A stretch of DNA of 63,852 nucleotides from Variovorax sp. Root411 (GCF_001425205.1 NZ_LMDW01000007.1:1-63852); one strand, 5' to 3'; positions 1-9,661 are shown, counted from the first letter of the stretch. Notes: generated by a model from the sequence alone, not told the origin. Made by a program: numbers and translations.

Positions 1-3000
1 CCGTCCCACGTGAAGGCGGTCGTTTCCCCATTGCGGGCACGCTCCACCAGATTGCCGCGCTCGTCCCACGAATAGAAGGTGCCGGCGTAGCTCTTGAGCA
101 GGTTGTCCATCAACCGCCCGGCCATGCTGCGGCCTTGATCGTCGAGGCGAACGGCGACGCGGGTGGTGATGCGGCCTGCCGCCTGCGCGTTGGCATCGAC
201 ATCGGAAGGGTTGCCAATATTCCCCGCCGGATCGAAGGCGAAGGTCTCGCGGCCCAATCGGCTGTTGGCTTCGAGCAATCGCCCCACCGGGTCGTAGCGG
301 TAGCTCAGGTTGCCGCGCCGGCTGTCGCCGATGGCCGTCAACTGTCCGGCCTTGTCGTATGCATAGCTGCGGCGAATGCCGACGGCGTCGACTGCGCCAG
401 CCCTGGTCTGCGAGATCTGCTGCTCCAGCAGCCTGCCGGCAGGGTCGTAGTGCAGCTTCTGCGTCAGCCCGTTGCCTTGCTCGCGCCCAACCTCGCGGTG
501 CAGGTCGTCACGCTCGAAGCCCAGGATGTCCTGTCCGTCGACGAGCAGGCCATGCACGTGGCCCGAGCCGTAGGTCAGCCATTGGGTGATGTGGCCGTCG
601 GGGCGGATGGTGGTCACGCGCTGGTTGAGCTCGTCGTAGCCGTGCTGCCACACAGCCGTGCGCTTCTCGTCCAGGTAGTGCTGATGCTCGCGCACCAAGT
701 TGCCCGCACGGTCGTAGAACCATTGCAGCCGGGCATCGCTGTTCGTGGCTTCGATCAGGCGTCCGTTGCCGTCGTACGCGAAGCGTTCGGCCTGCTCCCC
801 GGCCTTGCGCTCGCTCAGGCGGCCGAGCGGGTCGAACTCCAGCTCGGTCCGGTGCCCGGCTTCGACGACCTCGGCCAGCACGCCGCTGGTTTCGTCGTAG
901 CGGTACTGCGTGGACTTGCGGTCGAAGCCGGTCTCCTCGAGCAGCCTGCCGACCGGGTCGTAGCGGAAGTCGTAGCGGCTGCCGTTCTCGTTGTGCAGCT
1001 TGCTCAGGCGGCCCAGCAGGTCCCAGCCGTACTTGAGCGTACGGCCCGCGGCATCGGTGCGCCCGGCGACGAGGCCGGCACGGGTGTAGCTGTAGCTCGT
1101 GCGGCGCCCGAGCGCGTCGGTGTGCGCGAGCAGGCGGCCCTCGGCGTCGTGCACGAAGTGCTCGCTGGTGTTGTCGGGATGGACGATCTCTTCGAGTTGG
1201 CCTGGGTGGCTGGCGCTGCCCGGCGTCTCGGCCTGTGCCGTCTCGCTGTACCGGTACCGCGTCGCCTGCCCGAGCGCGTCGGTGGCCTTGGTCAATCGGC
1301 CCCGGCCGTCGTAGGCCCACTGGGTGGTCTTGCCCGAGCAGTCGGTGTGGCTGGCCAGTTGGCCCGCGGGCGTGTAGGCCAGCGTCTTCACACCGCCCTT
1401 GGCATCGGTGATGCGCACGGGGCGCCCGGCCTTGTCGTAGGCGTATTCGGTCTTGTTCCCGAGCGGGTCGATTTCTTCGGTGAGGTGCCCTTGGTCGTCG
1501 TAGTCTCGCTTCCAGACACCGCCCTCGGCATCGAGGATGCCCGTCACCCGGTGACGCGCGTCGTACTCGAAGTGGATGCGACCGCCATCGGCACGGGTGT
1601 GGCTCTGCAGGTTGCCATGGGCGTCGTAGACGAAGCTGTCGACGCTGCCGTCCGTATGAATGTGGCGAATGATGTTCTTGTCGTCGTCGCGGTAGAACCA
1701 CTCCTCCAGCTGGTCGGGATGGATGACGCGGTAGGTGTAGCCCAGGATGTCGTAGTAGTACCAGGTCTCACCGCCGAGGGCGTCGGTCACGTAGGTCAGC
1801 CGGATGTTCTTGTCCCATTCCAGCTTCAATGCGAAGCTGCCGTCGTCGCTCCACTCGCGCACGGCCTTGGCGTCGGGGCCGGTGCCGTCGTATTCGAGGT
1901 TCATGCCGCGCCCCGTGCGGTCGGTGTAGCGGGTCACGAGGTGATGGCTGTAGGTGTAGCGCCAGGCTGCGCCGTCCTCGTCCCGGGCCGAGACGAGGTC
2001 GTCCTGCGCATCGTGGACATAGGCCGCGAGTTGGCGCACGACCTGGCCTTCCTTGATCTCCCACAGGCTTTCGATGAGTCCGCTTTGGGCATGCGGACGG
2101 GTGCCGACATGGGCGAGCGTGGCGTCGCCCTGCTTGCTGACGATGTCGCTCAGCACCTGCTCGCCGGTGGCTGCAATCACGTGGTCGTAGCGCAGGCCGA
2201 TGCCGGTTCCATCGCCGGCATGCTGCGCCACGAGGCGGAAGTGCTGCTTGCCCTGGGTTCCTGCCTTGGCGGCGACGGTGTCGACGAGTTCGTAGGTCTC
2301 GCGCCAGTCGCTGGGCGCGCCGGCGGGCATCGGCTTGCCGAAGTCCAGCGCCAGGAGGGTGTCGCTCAGGCGGGTGAGCGTCACTTCCTCGATGGGGTCG
2401 CGGTGGCTTTGCCCCACGGCGAGCAAGGGATACGCATGGCTGCGGCCGTCGGCACCGTGATGGATCAGGCTCTTTTCCCCGCGGCGCTTGCCGTGCGTGG
2501 CAACGGCGATGTCCACGCGGGTGCTGTAGGGCGTGAGCCAGCGCGCGCCGAGGCTGCCTTGATCGAACGCGCCGAGATTGCTGCGGTAGGTGCGCGCCCA
2601 GGTGATGGGCAGCGGCGCGGCCAGCACGAAGTCGACGTGCGTGAAAGTCTCGCAGCCCATGGCGAAGCTGATGGCGTGGGGCGTTGCCGCCGAAACAGGG
2701 CAGTTCTTGCAGCCGGGGTCGCCGCCAGGGCCGGCCTGTGCCGCGGACAACCCCACCTCGCCGCCCGCCCTGTCGCTGTCCACCCGGCCACCCGTGGACG
2801 GGTTCACGAGCCCGCCCTTCCGGTTCTTGCGTCTGAGCAGCGCCTTCTTCAGAGCCTTGAGCAGCGACTTGATGCTGTTTCTTTCGGCTTCGCTGGCCAT
2901 CGCCTGCAGCTTGCTGCGGGCAACCTGCTTGATGTCGACCAGGCTGGCCATGTGCTCCCTGACCTTCGCGACCGCCCACTCGGGAATGAGGCCGGATGCC

Positions 3001-3764
3001 TTCTTGCTGGCGTAGTTGATTCCGGTCTTTGCGGCATTGCCTGCCGAAGTGCCCCATGAGCTCAGCGTGGCGAGCAGGCTGCCCATGGTGGTCTGGGTGT
3101 GGGGGTCGTAGGTCTTCCTCTCCATCTGTGGCGTGAGCGTCAGCAGCGGCTTCTCCCCAAGCCCGCGCTGCATGATGTCGATCAGGGCATTCACGATCGC
3201 ATCCACCATGTCGGCACAGTCCTTCAGCATGCTGTCGAGGAGCGCCATGGCTTCGTCGACGAACTTGTCGATTTCTCCCGCAATGGTGTCGTTCAGGTGG
3301 CCGATTGCGACCGTGACCATGGCCTCGCCCGCGTTGGCGAAGGCGCGTCCGGCCTGGTCCTTGATCACGCGTCCGATGTTCTGCTTGATCAGCGCCAGCA
3401 TGGGCCGCAAGCTCATGCGTGCGGCTGCCATGGTCGGCGGGAAGGGAATGACGCCGATCACGTTGATGACCAGCGAGACCCATTCCAGGAACTGGTTCCA
3501 GGTCTTCTTCTGGATCATGCGAACCACGTCCATGATCGCGTCGGCGAGCGCCATGATGTTGCCGACCACCGGAATGGTGCCCGCCACGGTCGACAGGCGC
3601 TCCAGCGTGATCCAGCCGTCGCTGATGCTTCGCAGCCATGCGTCCAACTTGGCTGCGCCCTTGCCGATGTCCTCCTGCGCGATGGTGTTCAGCGGGGCGA
3701 CGGCCACTTGCGGCTCGCGCTCCTCTTCGGCCAGTCGATCCTGTTGCGGCGTCTCGCCTGCCAT
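1..3764 (-). CDS. Rhs-family type VI secretion effector, 3' end outside window
   Basis: Large Rhs/YD-repeat protein; about 1254 codons lie in the window and the C-terminal toxin tip is off the left edge. The start ATG (3764) follows a strong GGAGAAGG ribosome site. The first ~340 residues hold two hydrophobic helices (about residues 48-66 and 76-98), as in Rhs effectors that need an Eag chaperone. A DUF6531-like segment with GDPGCKNCP (about residue 350) follows, then many YD repeats from about residue 620 (for example YDARHRVTGILDAEGG, YDPVGRLLE, YDPAGRLLEQ). I saw no stop codon in this frame. It starts 50 bp after vgrG, so it is probably loaded on that VgrG spike and delivered by the T6SS. 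No Eag chaperone gene lies between the two. The toxin activity and the immunity gene cannot be read here. Confidence 0.9.
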   Translation of the reverse strand, partial: MAGETPQQDRLAEEEREPQVAVAPLNTIAQEDIGKGAAKLDAWLRSISDGWITLERLSTVAGTIPVVGNIMALADAIMDVVRMIQKKTWNQFLEWVSLVINVIGVIPFPPTMAAARMSLRPMLALIKQNIGRVIKDQAGRAFANAGEAMVTVAIGHLNDTIAGEIDKFVDEAMALLDSMLKDCADMVDAIVNALIDIMQRGLGEKPLLTLTPQMERKTYDPHTQTTMGSLLATLSSWGTSAGNAAKTGINYASKKASGLIPEWAVAKVREHMASLVDIKQVARSKLQAMASEAERNSIKSLLKALKKALLRRKNRKGGLVNPSTGGRVDSDRAGGEVGLSAAQAGPGGDPGCKNCPVSAATPHAISFAMGCETFTHVDFVLAAPLPITWARTYRSNLGAFDQGSLGARWLTPYSTRVDIAVATHGKRRGEKSLIHHGADGRSHAYPLLAVGQSHRDPIEEVTLTRLSDTLLALDFGKPMPAGAPSDWRETYELVDTVAAKAGTQGKQHFRLVAQHAGDGTGIGLRYDHVIAATGEQVLSDIVSKQGDATLAHVGTRPHAQSGLIESLWEIKEGQVVRQLAAYVHDAQDDLVSARDEDGAAWRYTYSHHLVTRYTDRTGRGMNLEYDGTGPDAKAVREWSDDGSFALKLEWDKNIRLTYVTDALGGETWYYYDILGYTYRVIHPDQLEEWFYRDDDKNIIRHIHTDGSVDSFVYDAHGNLQSHTRADGGRIHFEYDARHRVTGILDAEGGVWKRDYDDQGHLTEEIDPLGNKTEYAYDKAGRPVRITDAKGGVKTLAYTPAGQLASHTDCSGKTTQWAYDGRGRLTKATDALGQATRYRYSETAQAETPGSASHPGQLEEIVHPDNTSEHFVHDAEGRLLAHTDALGRRTSYSYTRAGLVAGRTDAAGRTLKYGWDLLGRLSKLHNENGSRYDFRYDPVGRLLEETGFDRKSTQYRYDETSGVLAEVVEAGHRTELEFDPLGRLSERKAGEQAERFAYDGNGRLIEATNSDARLQWFYDRAGNLVREHQHYLDEKRTAVWQHGYDELNQRVTTIRPDGHITQWLTYGSGHVHGLLVDGQDILGFERDDLHREVGREQGNGLTQKLHYDPAGRLLEQQISQTRAGAVDAVGIRRSYAYDKAGQLTAIGDSRRGNLSYRYDPVGRLLEANSRLGRETFAFDPAGNIGNPSDVDANAQAAGRITTRVAVRLDDQGRSMAGRLMDNLLKSYAGTFYSWDERGNLVERARNGETTAFTWD

Positions 3765-3814
3765 TTTTCCTTCTCCCCGAAATTGCTTGTCTTGTTGTCG
3801 ATGCGATGCTGCGT

Positions 3815-6575
3815 TCAGCCGGCGAAGCCCGGTGTACGGCCCGGCGTTCGATCCGATGCGCCCGGCAGCCTCTGCACGATGCCCGGGGCGGCCTGTGCGG
3901 CCTGGCCCAGGAACGCCTTGGCACCACCCTGCCGGATCGCCTGCACCGCGCCGAGCGCCTGCCGCGCCGTGCCGGCCGCCTGGCCGATCTGCGCGGCGAG
4001 GCCGGCAGCCCCACCTGGAGCGCCCGCGGCACCGGCGGCATCGGCGCCCACCGCAGCCTTTGCAGACCACCGATCGGCCTGACCAAAGTAGCTGCCCTTC
4101 TCCCACGGGTCGCTCGGGTCCTTGCCGAAAGTCACCTTGGCCTGCCCCACAGGAAGACCGGACACCGTGGCGAAACCATTCCTGTCGAGCTGGCCGCTGT
4201 GCGTCGCGCCCTCGGAGTCCACAACCGTGTAGTCGCCCTGCTTGACGCCCATGCGCTTGGCACCGTCGCCCTTCACGTACTGGTGGTACAGATCGAGCTG
4301 CCCCTTGGGAAGCTGCGTCGGCTGCGGCAGCCGCGGCCGGCCATCGCTCTTCGGCCCCACCATCGAATGCGACGAGGCATGCGCACGCCACAGGCCATTG
4401 GTCCCGCTCTCGATGCCGCCGGCATTCCAGCGCGTGTAGCTGGTGCCTGATGCTGTCCTTCAGCGCCGTGATGTCGATGTTGGCTGCAGCGGCCGCCATG
4501 CGGATGCCGTTGTTGAAGGCGACCATGCGCACCGCGTCCTTGGCGCTCACCAGGAAGCTGTTGCCGGTGGCAAAGCTGGCATGCGCCCCGCTGGTGATGG
4601 CCGTGTGCTCGACGCTCACGATGTGCGTGGAGCCCTGTGCCGTGGCCTGGATGCCGGCCGGACTCGCCAGCGTCAGGTGCGGCTCCTGGAACTCGGGGAA
4701 TTCGCCCTGGGCCGCGTTGCCGCCGCTGCCCCTGATCGCATCGTTCTGCTCCTTGAGGCCCTTGGCGACTTCGTCCTGATCGCCCGCTTCGTGTGCCTTG
4801 GCACCCTTGGCCGCCTCCGCCAGGCTCTCGTGAAGGTCGCGGCCTTGCGTCAGCCGGCCCACCGTCTCGCGCATGTCGGTGATGTGGGCCTGGGCGTTGG
4901 CACGCGCCTGCGTGGTGATCAGCAGGCCCTTGGCTGCGCGCACCGCTCCGTGGCCATCGGTGCGCAGCTCCAGGCCCTGGCCCCGATCGTCCTTGCGCCC
5001 CGCGGTGTCGTCGATGCGCCCGATGTGGCCCAGGCTCAGGCTGGAGCTTTGATGGTCGCTCTTGAGCTGCGCCTGGATCTTGCCGCTCGTGTCGTCGAGC
5101 GCCAGGTGGTTGCTTTTACTGCCCTTGAGTTCACGGCTGCGCAGGCCCGCCAGGTGCTTCTGCTCGGGCAACTGCCAGGCGGGCATCTCGTCGGCGTTGT
5201 GCACCCGGCCGACGACGATCGGGTGGTCCGGGTCGCCGTTGAGGAAATCGACGATCACCTCCTGGCCGATGCGCGGCAATGCAGCCATGCCGAAGGTCGA
5301 GCCGGCCCAGCCGAGCGACACACGCAGCCAGCAGCTGGAGTTCTCGTTGTGCTGGCCCAGGCGGTCCCAGAAGAACTGCACCTTGATCCGACCGTACCTG
5401 TCGGTCCAGATCTCCTCGCCGGCCGGGCCGACCACCACGGCGGTCTGGGGACCCCGCGTGCGCGGCTTGACGGTGCTGCGCTTCGGCCGCCATGCGTAGG
5501 TGGTGGGCTGCACGTCGAAGGCAAAGCGCTGGACGGAGCCCTCGGAGGCGCTCGCGCCTTCGCTGGCCTGGAGGTTTTCCTGGAGGTCGTAGTCCACGCC
5601 GAGCAGCAGGTACTGCTGGTTCTGGTCGGCGCGGGGATGGCTGGCCAGGCGCATGGTGAAGCCCGGCGCCAGGTCGCGCCGGTTGGAGCGGCCACTCGCG
5701 CGGCTGCGCTCGCTCAGTTGCTCTTCGTTGCGCACGCGCGCATAGGTTTCGCCGTCGCCGAGCTCGGTGTGGTTGCCGGGCCACTCGTACTGCTCGAAAC
5801 CGTCGTGGTCGTGGCCGGGCGGCATCTGCCGCTGGGTGGTCAGGTCGGCCTTGGGCTTCTCGAAGTCATAGTGGCGGCGCTGGTGCCGGCCGGGGCGCAC
5901 GCTCTCGTGCTGCATCCATTCGGTGATGCGTTCGGCAGGCTCCAGGCCGCCGGTCATGCCGGCCTTTTCGTCGGGGTGGTAGCGAAGCTCTTCGCCGCCG
6001 GGCAGCGGGCCATGGGAACTCGCGATGTCGTCGGCGAAGACAAGCGTGTGCTGCCCGGCCTCGTGGCAGAAGAAGTAGTAGATGCCCTCGTGCTCGCACA
6101 GGCGCGAGACGAATTCGAAGTCCGTTTCCCCGCCGGTCGGCCCTCCGTACTGCACGCAGTAGTCCCAGGCGCGGTAGCTGCGGCTGAGCTTCTGCTCCAT
6201 GGGATAGCCGTAGCGCCCGAGGACGGCCGCCACGATGTCGGGAACCGTTTGGTCCTGAAAGATGCGGTAGTCGCTTCTGCGCGTTGCAAGCCACAGCCAG
6301 GGGCGCAGCCGCATTTTGTAGAAAGACTGTCGGCTGTCTTCTTGAGACAGCCCGAAGCTGGTCACGATGCCGCCGAGATGGCGCGTGTCGCCGTGTTCCG
6401 TCTCGATGGCGACGGAGGCGCTTTTCCCGAGCAGCGCCTTGGGGTCGATGGCGTTGTGGCTGCCCAGCAGATCGACGTCGAAGGCGTACGGCTGGCTGAG
6501 TGCTTCGCGACCGGCCAGACGATGGAACTGAAGCGCATCGCCTGCCGGCGTGGCGATGGTGACGCGCCGCGTCAT
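3815..6575 (-). pseudogene. vgrG: type VI secretion tip protein VgrG, frameshifted by an internal deletion
   Basis: From ATG 6575 the frame reads a normal VgrG: beta-rich gp27-like N-terminus, the stretch GGETDFEFVSRLCEHEGIYY, the gp5-OB region (GPAGEEIWTDRYGRIKVQFFWD; RIGQEVIVDFLNGDPDHP) and a DUF2345-type tail up to DITALKDSI (about residue 707, base ~4454). There a piece is missing: the sequence jumps to GTSYTRWNAGGIESGTNG in another frame, which continues to the stop at 3815 with a ~180-residue, Ala/Gly-rich C-terminal extension (VGPKSDGRPRLPQPTQLPKG...). From family knowledge about 20-27 residues are lost and the deletion length is 2 mod 3. VgrG forms the puncturing spike of the T6SS; as written, this copy cannot make a normal tail. 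A real deletion or an assembly error are both possible. Confidence 0.85.
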
Positions 6576-6619
6576 GGCGACAAGGCCGTGCGTGCGCACG
6601 CACCTTCGTGGATGGACAT
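6572..6619 (-). CDS. possible 15-residue leader peptide coupled to vgrG
   Basis: An ATG at 6619 preceded by GGGAGA encodes MSIHEGACARTALSP and its TGA overlaps the vgrG start codon as ATGA. vgrG itself has no good ribosome site in front of its ATG, so translation of this short frame could deliver ribosomes to vgrG. The alternative is that vgrG starts at an upstream in-frame GTG preceded by GAAGG. Only the overlap and ribosome site are observed; no homologue is recognised. Confidence 0.3.
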   Translation of the reverse strand: MSIHEGACARTALSP

Positions 6620-6909
6620 GGGATCTCCCTGCAGATGACCGCCGCTGTGAACCAGGGCGAGCTTTGTTCGATTATGTAAGGCGGTGCAGCCTTCGCGTAA
6701 GCACCCGAAAGTAGCACCGCGCAAGCTCGAACGTGGACGACTTCACGAAGTGCCCGCTTGCTCGCCGTGATCGCCGGATGCCCTCCCATGTGGCCGCGGC
6801 CGACATCGACGACTTCGATGGGCTGAGACCCGAACATGTATCTTCAGCGCATGCGCGGCGCCACCGAACTCCCCCTCCGCGCCTCCCGCCTTTTTCATCG
6901 GCAAGACCC
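6620..6909. promoter_or_regulatory. divergent region upstream of vgrG with an inverted repeat
   Basis: Non-coding stretch between vgrG and the exported protein gene at 6910. It contains arms GCGGTGC (6681-6687) and GCACCGC (6714-6720) around a 26-bp loop, next to a minus-strand CATAAT (6671-6676) that could be a -10 element for the vgrG-rhs operon, with a weak TTACGC at the -35 spacing. Promoter assignment is tentative. Confidence 0.3.
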
Positions 6910-7497
6910 ATGAGCCCAACGATTCAACCCGCCCCGAGTGCAAGACGCTTCCCGCTCCCGCAAGGCCTGGCGATTGCCTCCGCGCTTTCGATGATCCTGC
7001 TGTGCGCGGCCACCGCCGCCGCGGCACCGAAAGCGCCGCCGCAGTTCACCGACTACCCGACCACCGCGCGCGATCAGCCCCTTGCAGGCTCACACCCCCC
7101 ACTGCGGCTGACGACCCGAACGGCCCGGCACTACACCACCGTCATCCACCAAGCCTACAACGAGCCGCCCAACTTCGCCGGCCATCTGCGGGTGGCAGCC
7201 TGGGGATGCGGCACCGATTGCCGCAACTTCGCAGTGCTCGACCAGAACACGGGCCAGGCCTACACCCTTCCCAACGTCGATGCGATCGTGGGCGCCATGG
7301 GCAACGGCGATGAGCGGGTGGATTTCCGGCTCGACAGCCGGCTGCTGATCATCTCCGGCAGCTTCAATGAGAAGCCTCCGGAAGGCCGGTTCTACTATCT
7401 ATGGACCGGCCAGCGCCTCAAGCGGATCTTCGCTGAGCCACTGGCTGTAGAGATGATCGACACGTCTCCCGTGGAAACCCAAACACCCGCGCGCTGA
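6910..7497 (+). CDS. exported protein of unknown function
   Basis: 195 residues. The N-terminus is a clear Sec signal peptide (Arg-containing n-region, a hydrophobic core LAIASALSMILLCAATAAAA and an AAA-P type cleavage site near residue 40), so the mature protein should be periplasmic. The mature part carries a Cys pair in WGCGTDCRNF that could form a disulfide, and ends in a beta-rich region (GRFYYLWTGQRLKRIF). Start chosen at ATG 6910, which gives the signal peptide at the very N-terminus; longer in-frame extensions are Arg-rich and unlikely. It is divergent from vgrG. I do not recognise a characterised family. Confidence 0.7.
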   Translation: MSPTIQPAPSARRFPLPQGLAIASALSMILLCAATAAAAPKAPPQFTDYPTTARDQPLAGSHPPLRLTTRTARHYTTVIHQAYNEPPNFAGHLRVAAWGCGTDCRNFAVLDQNTGQAYTLPNVDAIVGAMGNGDERVDFRLDSRLLIISGSFNEKPPEGRFYYLWTGQRLKRIFAEPLAVEMIDTSPVETQTPAR

Positions 7498-7509
7498 GAC
7501 AGACGAGCA

Positions 7510-7800
7510 TCAAAGCTCGTTGCAATAGCAGCTGACAGGCGCTCCGGCCAGCTCGGCCGCCATCGCGTCCCATGCCCCCGACGCCACGACGCCCGCAATA
7601 TGAGCCTGATGCTGGCTGCGTGACTCCCACGACTCGACCAGCGTGAACACGCAGTCGTTGTCGGCGCGCCCAAACAGCTGCACGCCTCGGCATCCATCCG
7701 CCGATGGCAGCGACTGCTTGACCTGTTGCATGAGTTCGGCGAACGCCGATGCGCGCTCCGGCTTGGCTTCGAAAGTGATGATGACGTTGATCGGATTCAT
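7510..7800 (-). CDS. antibiotic biosynthesis monooxygenase (ABM) domain protein
   Basis: 96 residues covering one dimeric alpha/beta-barrel ABM domain: it opens with beta-strand INVIITFEAKPERASAF, then a helix, then CVFTLVESWESRSQHQAHI, the typical strand-helix ending of YgiN-like proteins. Such proteins are small cofactor-free quinol monooxygenases or heme-binding relatives; the substrate is unknown here. It is convergent with the exported protein gene and lies just downstream of the AraC regulator gene on the same strand, 148 bp apart, so co-transcription is possible. Confidence 0.8.
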   Translation of the reverse strand: MNPINVIITFEAKPERASAFAELMQQVKQSLPSADGCRGVQLFGRADNDCVFTLVESWESRSQHQAHIAGVVASGAWDAMAAELAGAPVSCYCNEL

Positions 7801-7948
7801 GGAAATTTCTTGCTCGCTGGCTTGAAGAAAAAGGAAGAACGCAGGTTAGCCAGCGCCCTCTCCCGCGCCAAGGCGCGAAGCTGCGAAGAAATTGACCATG
7901 GCTGCGAAGGATGCGACCGGCCATCCCCCACATCAGCCCTTCAGCCCA

Positions 7949-8905
7949 TCAACCCGCCTGCACGCGCCGCACGTACTCGGCGGGCGTCGTCTCGAAGCGC
8001 CTGCGAAACGCGCGGTTGAAATGCGCCGCGCTCTCGAACCCCACCTTCGCGGCCGCATCGCCGGGCCGCAGCCCTGTGCCCAGCATCAGCATGCGCGCCT
8101 CTTCCAGGCGCAGGTCGCGGATGCAGCGCATCGGCGTGACCCCGGCCACCTCGCGAAAACTGTGCGCGAAGTGCGAAGGGCTCATGTGCACGTGGCTGGC
8201 AATCTCGGCCACCGACAGCGGCCGGCCCAGATGGCGGCGCATGAAGGCGATGGCCGTCTGAATGCGTGCGCCGGACTTGGTCACGGCGCCCGCGCTGCGG
8301 ATGGCGGCCGCGGCCTCGGAGCGCAGCAGCCGCAGCACGATTTCTTCGACCGCCAGCGGCGCGAGCGTGCGGCGGTCCACCGGGTCGTCGGCCGCCAGCA
8401 GCAGCCGGGCGAAGGCCTCGACCACCTCCGGCCCCACCGGGGCCGTGAAGTTCTCGGTCACGCGGGCGGGCTCGGCCAGCGTTCCGCTTTCCGCCAGCGC
8501 GACGACGGACTTGACCAGCACCTCGGGCGGCAGGTCGAGATGAATCGCAAGGTACGGATGCCCGGCGCTCGCCCCGACCACCGTGCCGAGGCACGCGACC
8601 TCGGCCCCGAGCACCAGGCACTGCATCGCGCCGTAGTCGAGCGAACGACGGTCACCGAGGTGAGCAGTCTTACGGCCCTGCAAGACCACCACCACGCCCG
8701 GCGTGAGGCGCTGGGTTTTTTCGTAGCGGATTGGGTGTGAGAAGCGGTAGCAGCGCAGGCCTGGATATAGGGCATCGGTGCGGCCGTCTGTGGGGGTTCG
8801 TGCGGCGACCATGTCGCGCAGATGGATCCAGGCAGCGGGAATGCCAGCGGCTTCGTCGGGCTTGTGGTTGTTGCTGTTGTCGGCGGCAACGAGCGGGGCT
8901 GGCAT
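7949..8905 (-). CDS. AraC family transcriptional regulator with AraC_N sensor domain
   Basis: 318 residues from ATG 8905 (a GTG at 8953 would add 16 residues; neither has a strong ribosome site). Residues ~25-190 are an AraC_N-type cupin sensor (SHPIRYEKTQRLTPGVVVVLQGRK); residues ~215-312 are the two helix-turn-helix motifs (GRPLSVAEIASHVHMSPSHF and DAAAKVGFESAAHFNRAFRRRF). Relatives often sit beside and activate MFS/aldo-keto reductase pairs. Just such a pair lies at 10961-13028, now separated from this gene by the AT-rich island, so that pair is the most likely target (inference). Confidence 0.85.
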   Translation of the reverse strand: MPAPLVAADNSNNHKPDEAAGIPAAWIHLRDMVAARTPTDGRTDALYPGLRCYRFSHPIRYEKTQRLTPGVVVVLQGRKTAHLGDRRSLDYGAMQCLVLGAEVACLGTVVGASAGHPYLAIHLDLPPEVLVKSVVALAESGTLAEPARVTENFTAPVGPEVVEAFARLLLAADDPVDRRTLAPLAVEEIVLRLLRSEAAAAIRSAGAVTKSGARIQTAIAFMRRHLGRPLSVAEIASHVHMSPSHFAHSFREVAGVTPMRCIRDLRLEEARMLMLGTGLRPGDAAAKVGFESAAHFNRAFRRRFETTPAEYVRRVQAG

Positions 8906-8965
8906 TGGTTTTTGTTCTTGGAAAAAAGAAGAAGAGAAGGCCACCGGCCTCACCGGCGGCCCGCC

Positions 8966-9298
8966 TTATGCCGCTAAGGGCAAGCTGCCCTGCAGCGCCC
9001 GGCGCATGTCGCCCGCCGCCGTGTTGACGGCGTCGATGCGCGCCACGAGCGCTTCGTTGAGCAGGCGCAGCAAGGCGCTCAGTTCGCTGCGGGTGGGAGT
9101 GAGCGCTTCGCTGTCGTTGGGGGCGCCGGGTTCAATGAGCTTTTCGAACGCGGTGTAGGCGCGTAGGACTTCGTTGAGGCTTTCGGCGTCATCGCAGGTT
9201 TGGAGGGCGAGGTCGTCGAGGTCGAGGTCGGGGGATGCGGGATCGAGAGAAGTGGAAGGATTGCGAGATTGCGGGCAGGCGCGAGCGGATTCAGCCAT
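8966..9298 (-). CDS. hypothetical protein, small, alpha-helical
   Basis: 110 residues, acidic N-terminal half (DPASPDLDLDDLALQ) and a helical C-terminal half with heptad-like leucines (SELSALLRLLNEALVARIDAVN). No signal peptide, membrane segment or recognised domain. GC content and codon use match the chromosome, so it lies just outside the AT-rich island. It reads towards the AraC gene, ending 60 bp before it. Confidence 0.5.
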   Translation of the reverse strand: MAESARACPQSRNPSTSLDPASPDLDLDDLALQTCDDAESLNEVLRAYTAFEKLIEPGAPNDSEALTPTRSELSALLRLLNEALVARIDAVNTAAGDMRRALQGSLPLAA

Positions 9299-9661
9299 TA
9301 GATGGACTCCAAGTTACGCAGGGGCTTCATCAGGCTTCCAAACCCGGCCGCGCCACCTAGCGCAACGCCGAGGAGTATATCCATGCTCCAACACTAATAT
9401 AGGTGCGCCAGCACTGAGACACGAAGTACACAGTCTCTGAAAGAGCATATATCTCAGCGAGGGCCATCGTACGAACTCGAAATCACTCCGTCGCGCACGA
9501 CAATTATTCATTTATCTCCACCATTTATGATGAACATCATTCAAACTGATCCAGGGATTATCACGAGTGGATTAACAAAATGCGACGAAAAAAAGATTCG
9601 CGGTTATAGTTAAATCGAAAAATCAACCCACATCGTCAGCAAATCTCAAAAGTCGATCAAC
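9299..9661. other. AT-rich non-coding stretch at the island's left side
   Basis: 363 bp without a supported gene. Base composition drops markedly from about 9480 onward. It holds a perfect palindrome ATGATG-AA-CATCAT (9527-9540), about 120 bp before the next gene, and a possible -10 (TATAGT near 9605). No attachment site or flanking direct repeat was found by eye. Confidence 0.4.

Noticed and set aside
135..3059. 974-codon open frame on the plus strand opposite rhs
   Set aside because: It mirrors the rhs codons in a GC-rich region, lacks any domain and a ribosome site; the YD repeats on the minus strand are unmistakable.
3815..4363. A separate 182-codon gene downstream of vgrG
   Set aside because: The frame extends upstream into recognisable VgrG sequence (SYTRWNAGGIESGTNG), so it is the 3' part of frameshifted vgrG, not its own gene.
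1..6575. A genuine evolved VgrG-Rhs fusion protein
   Set aside because: The ~230 codons joining the two in the shifted frame are Arg/Cys-rich noise, while the other frame gives sensible VgrG tail and a proper stop, and rhs has its own strong ribosome site.
4443..6638. 731-codon plus-strand frame opposite vgrG
   Set aside because: Antisense shadow of VgrG; composition is biased to Ala/Val/Arg with no fold signature.
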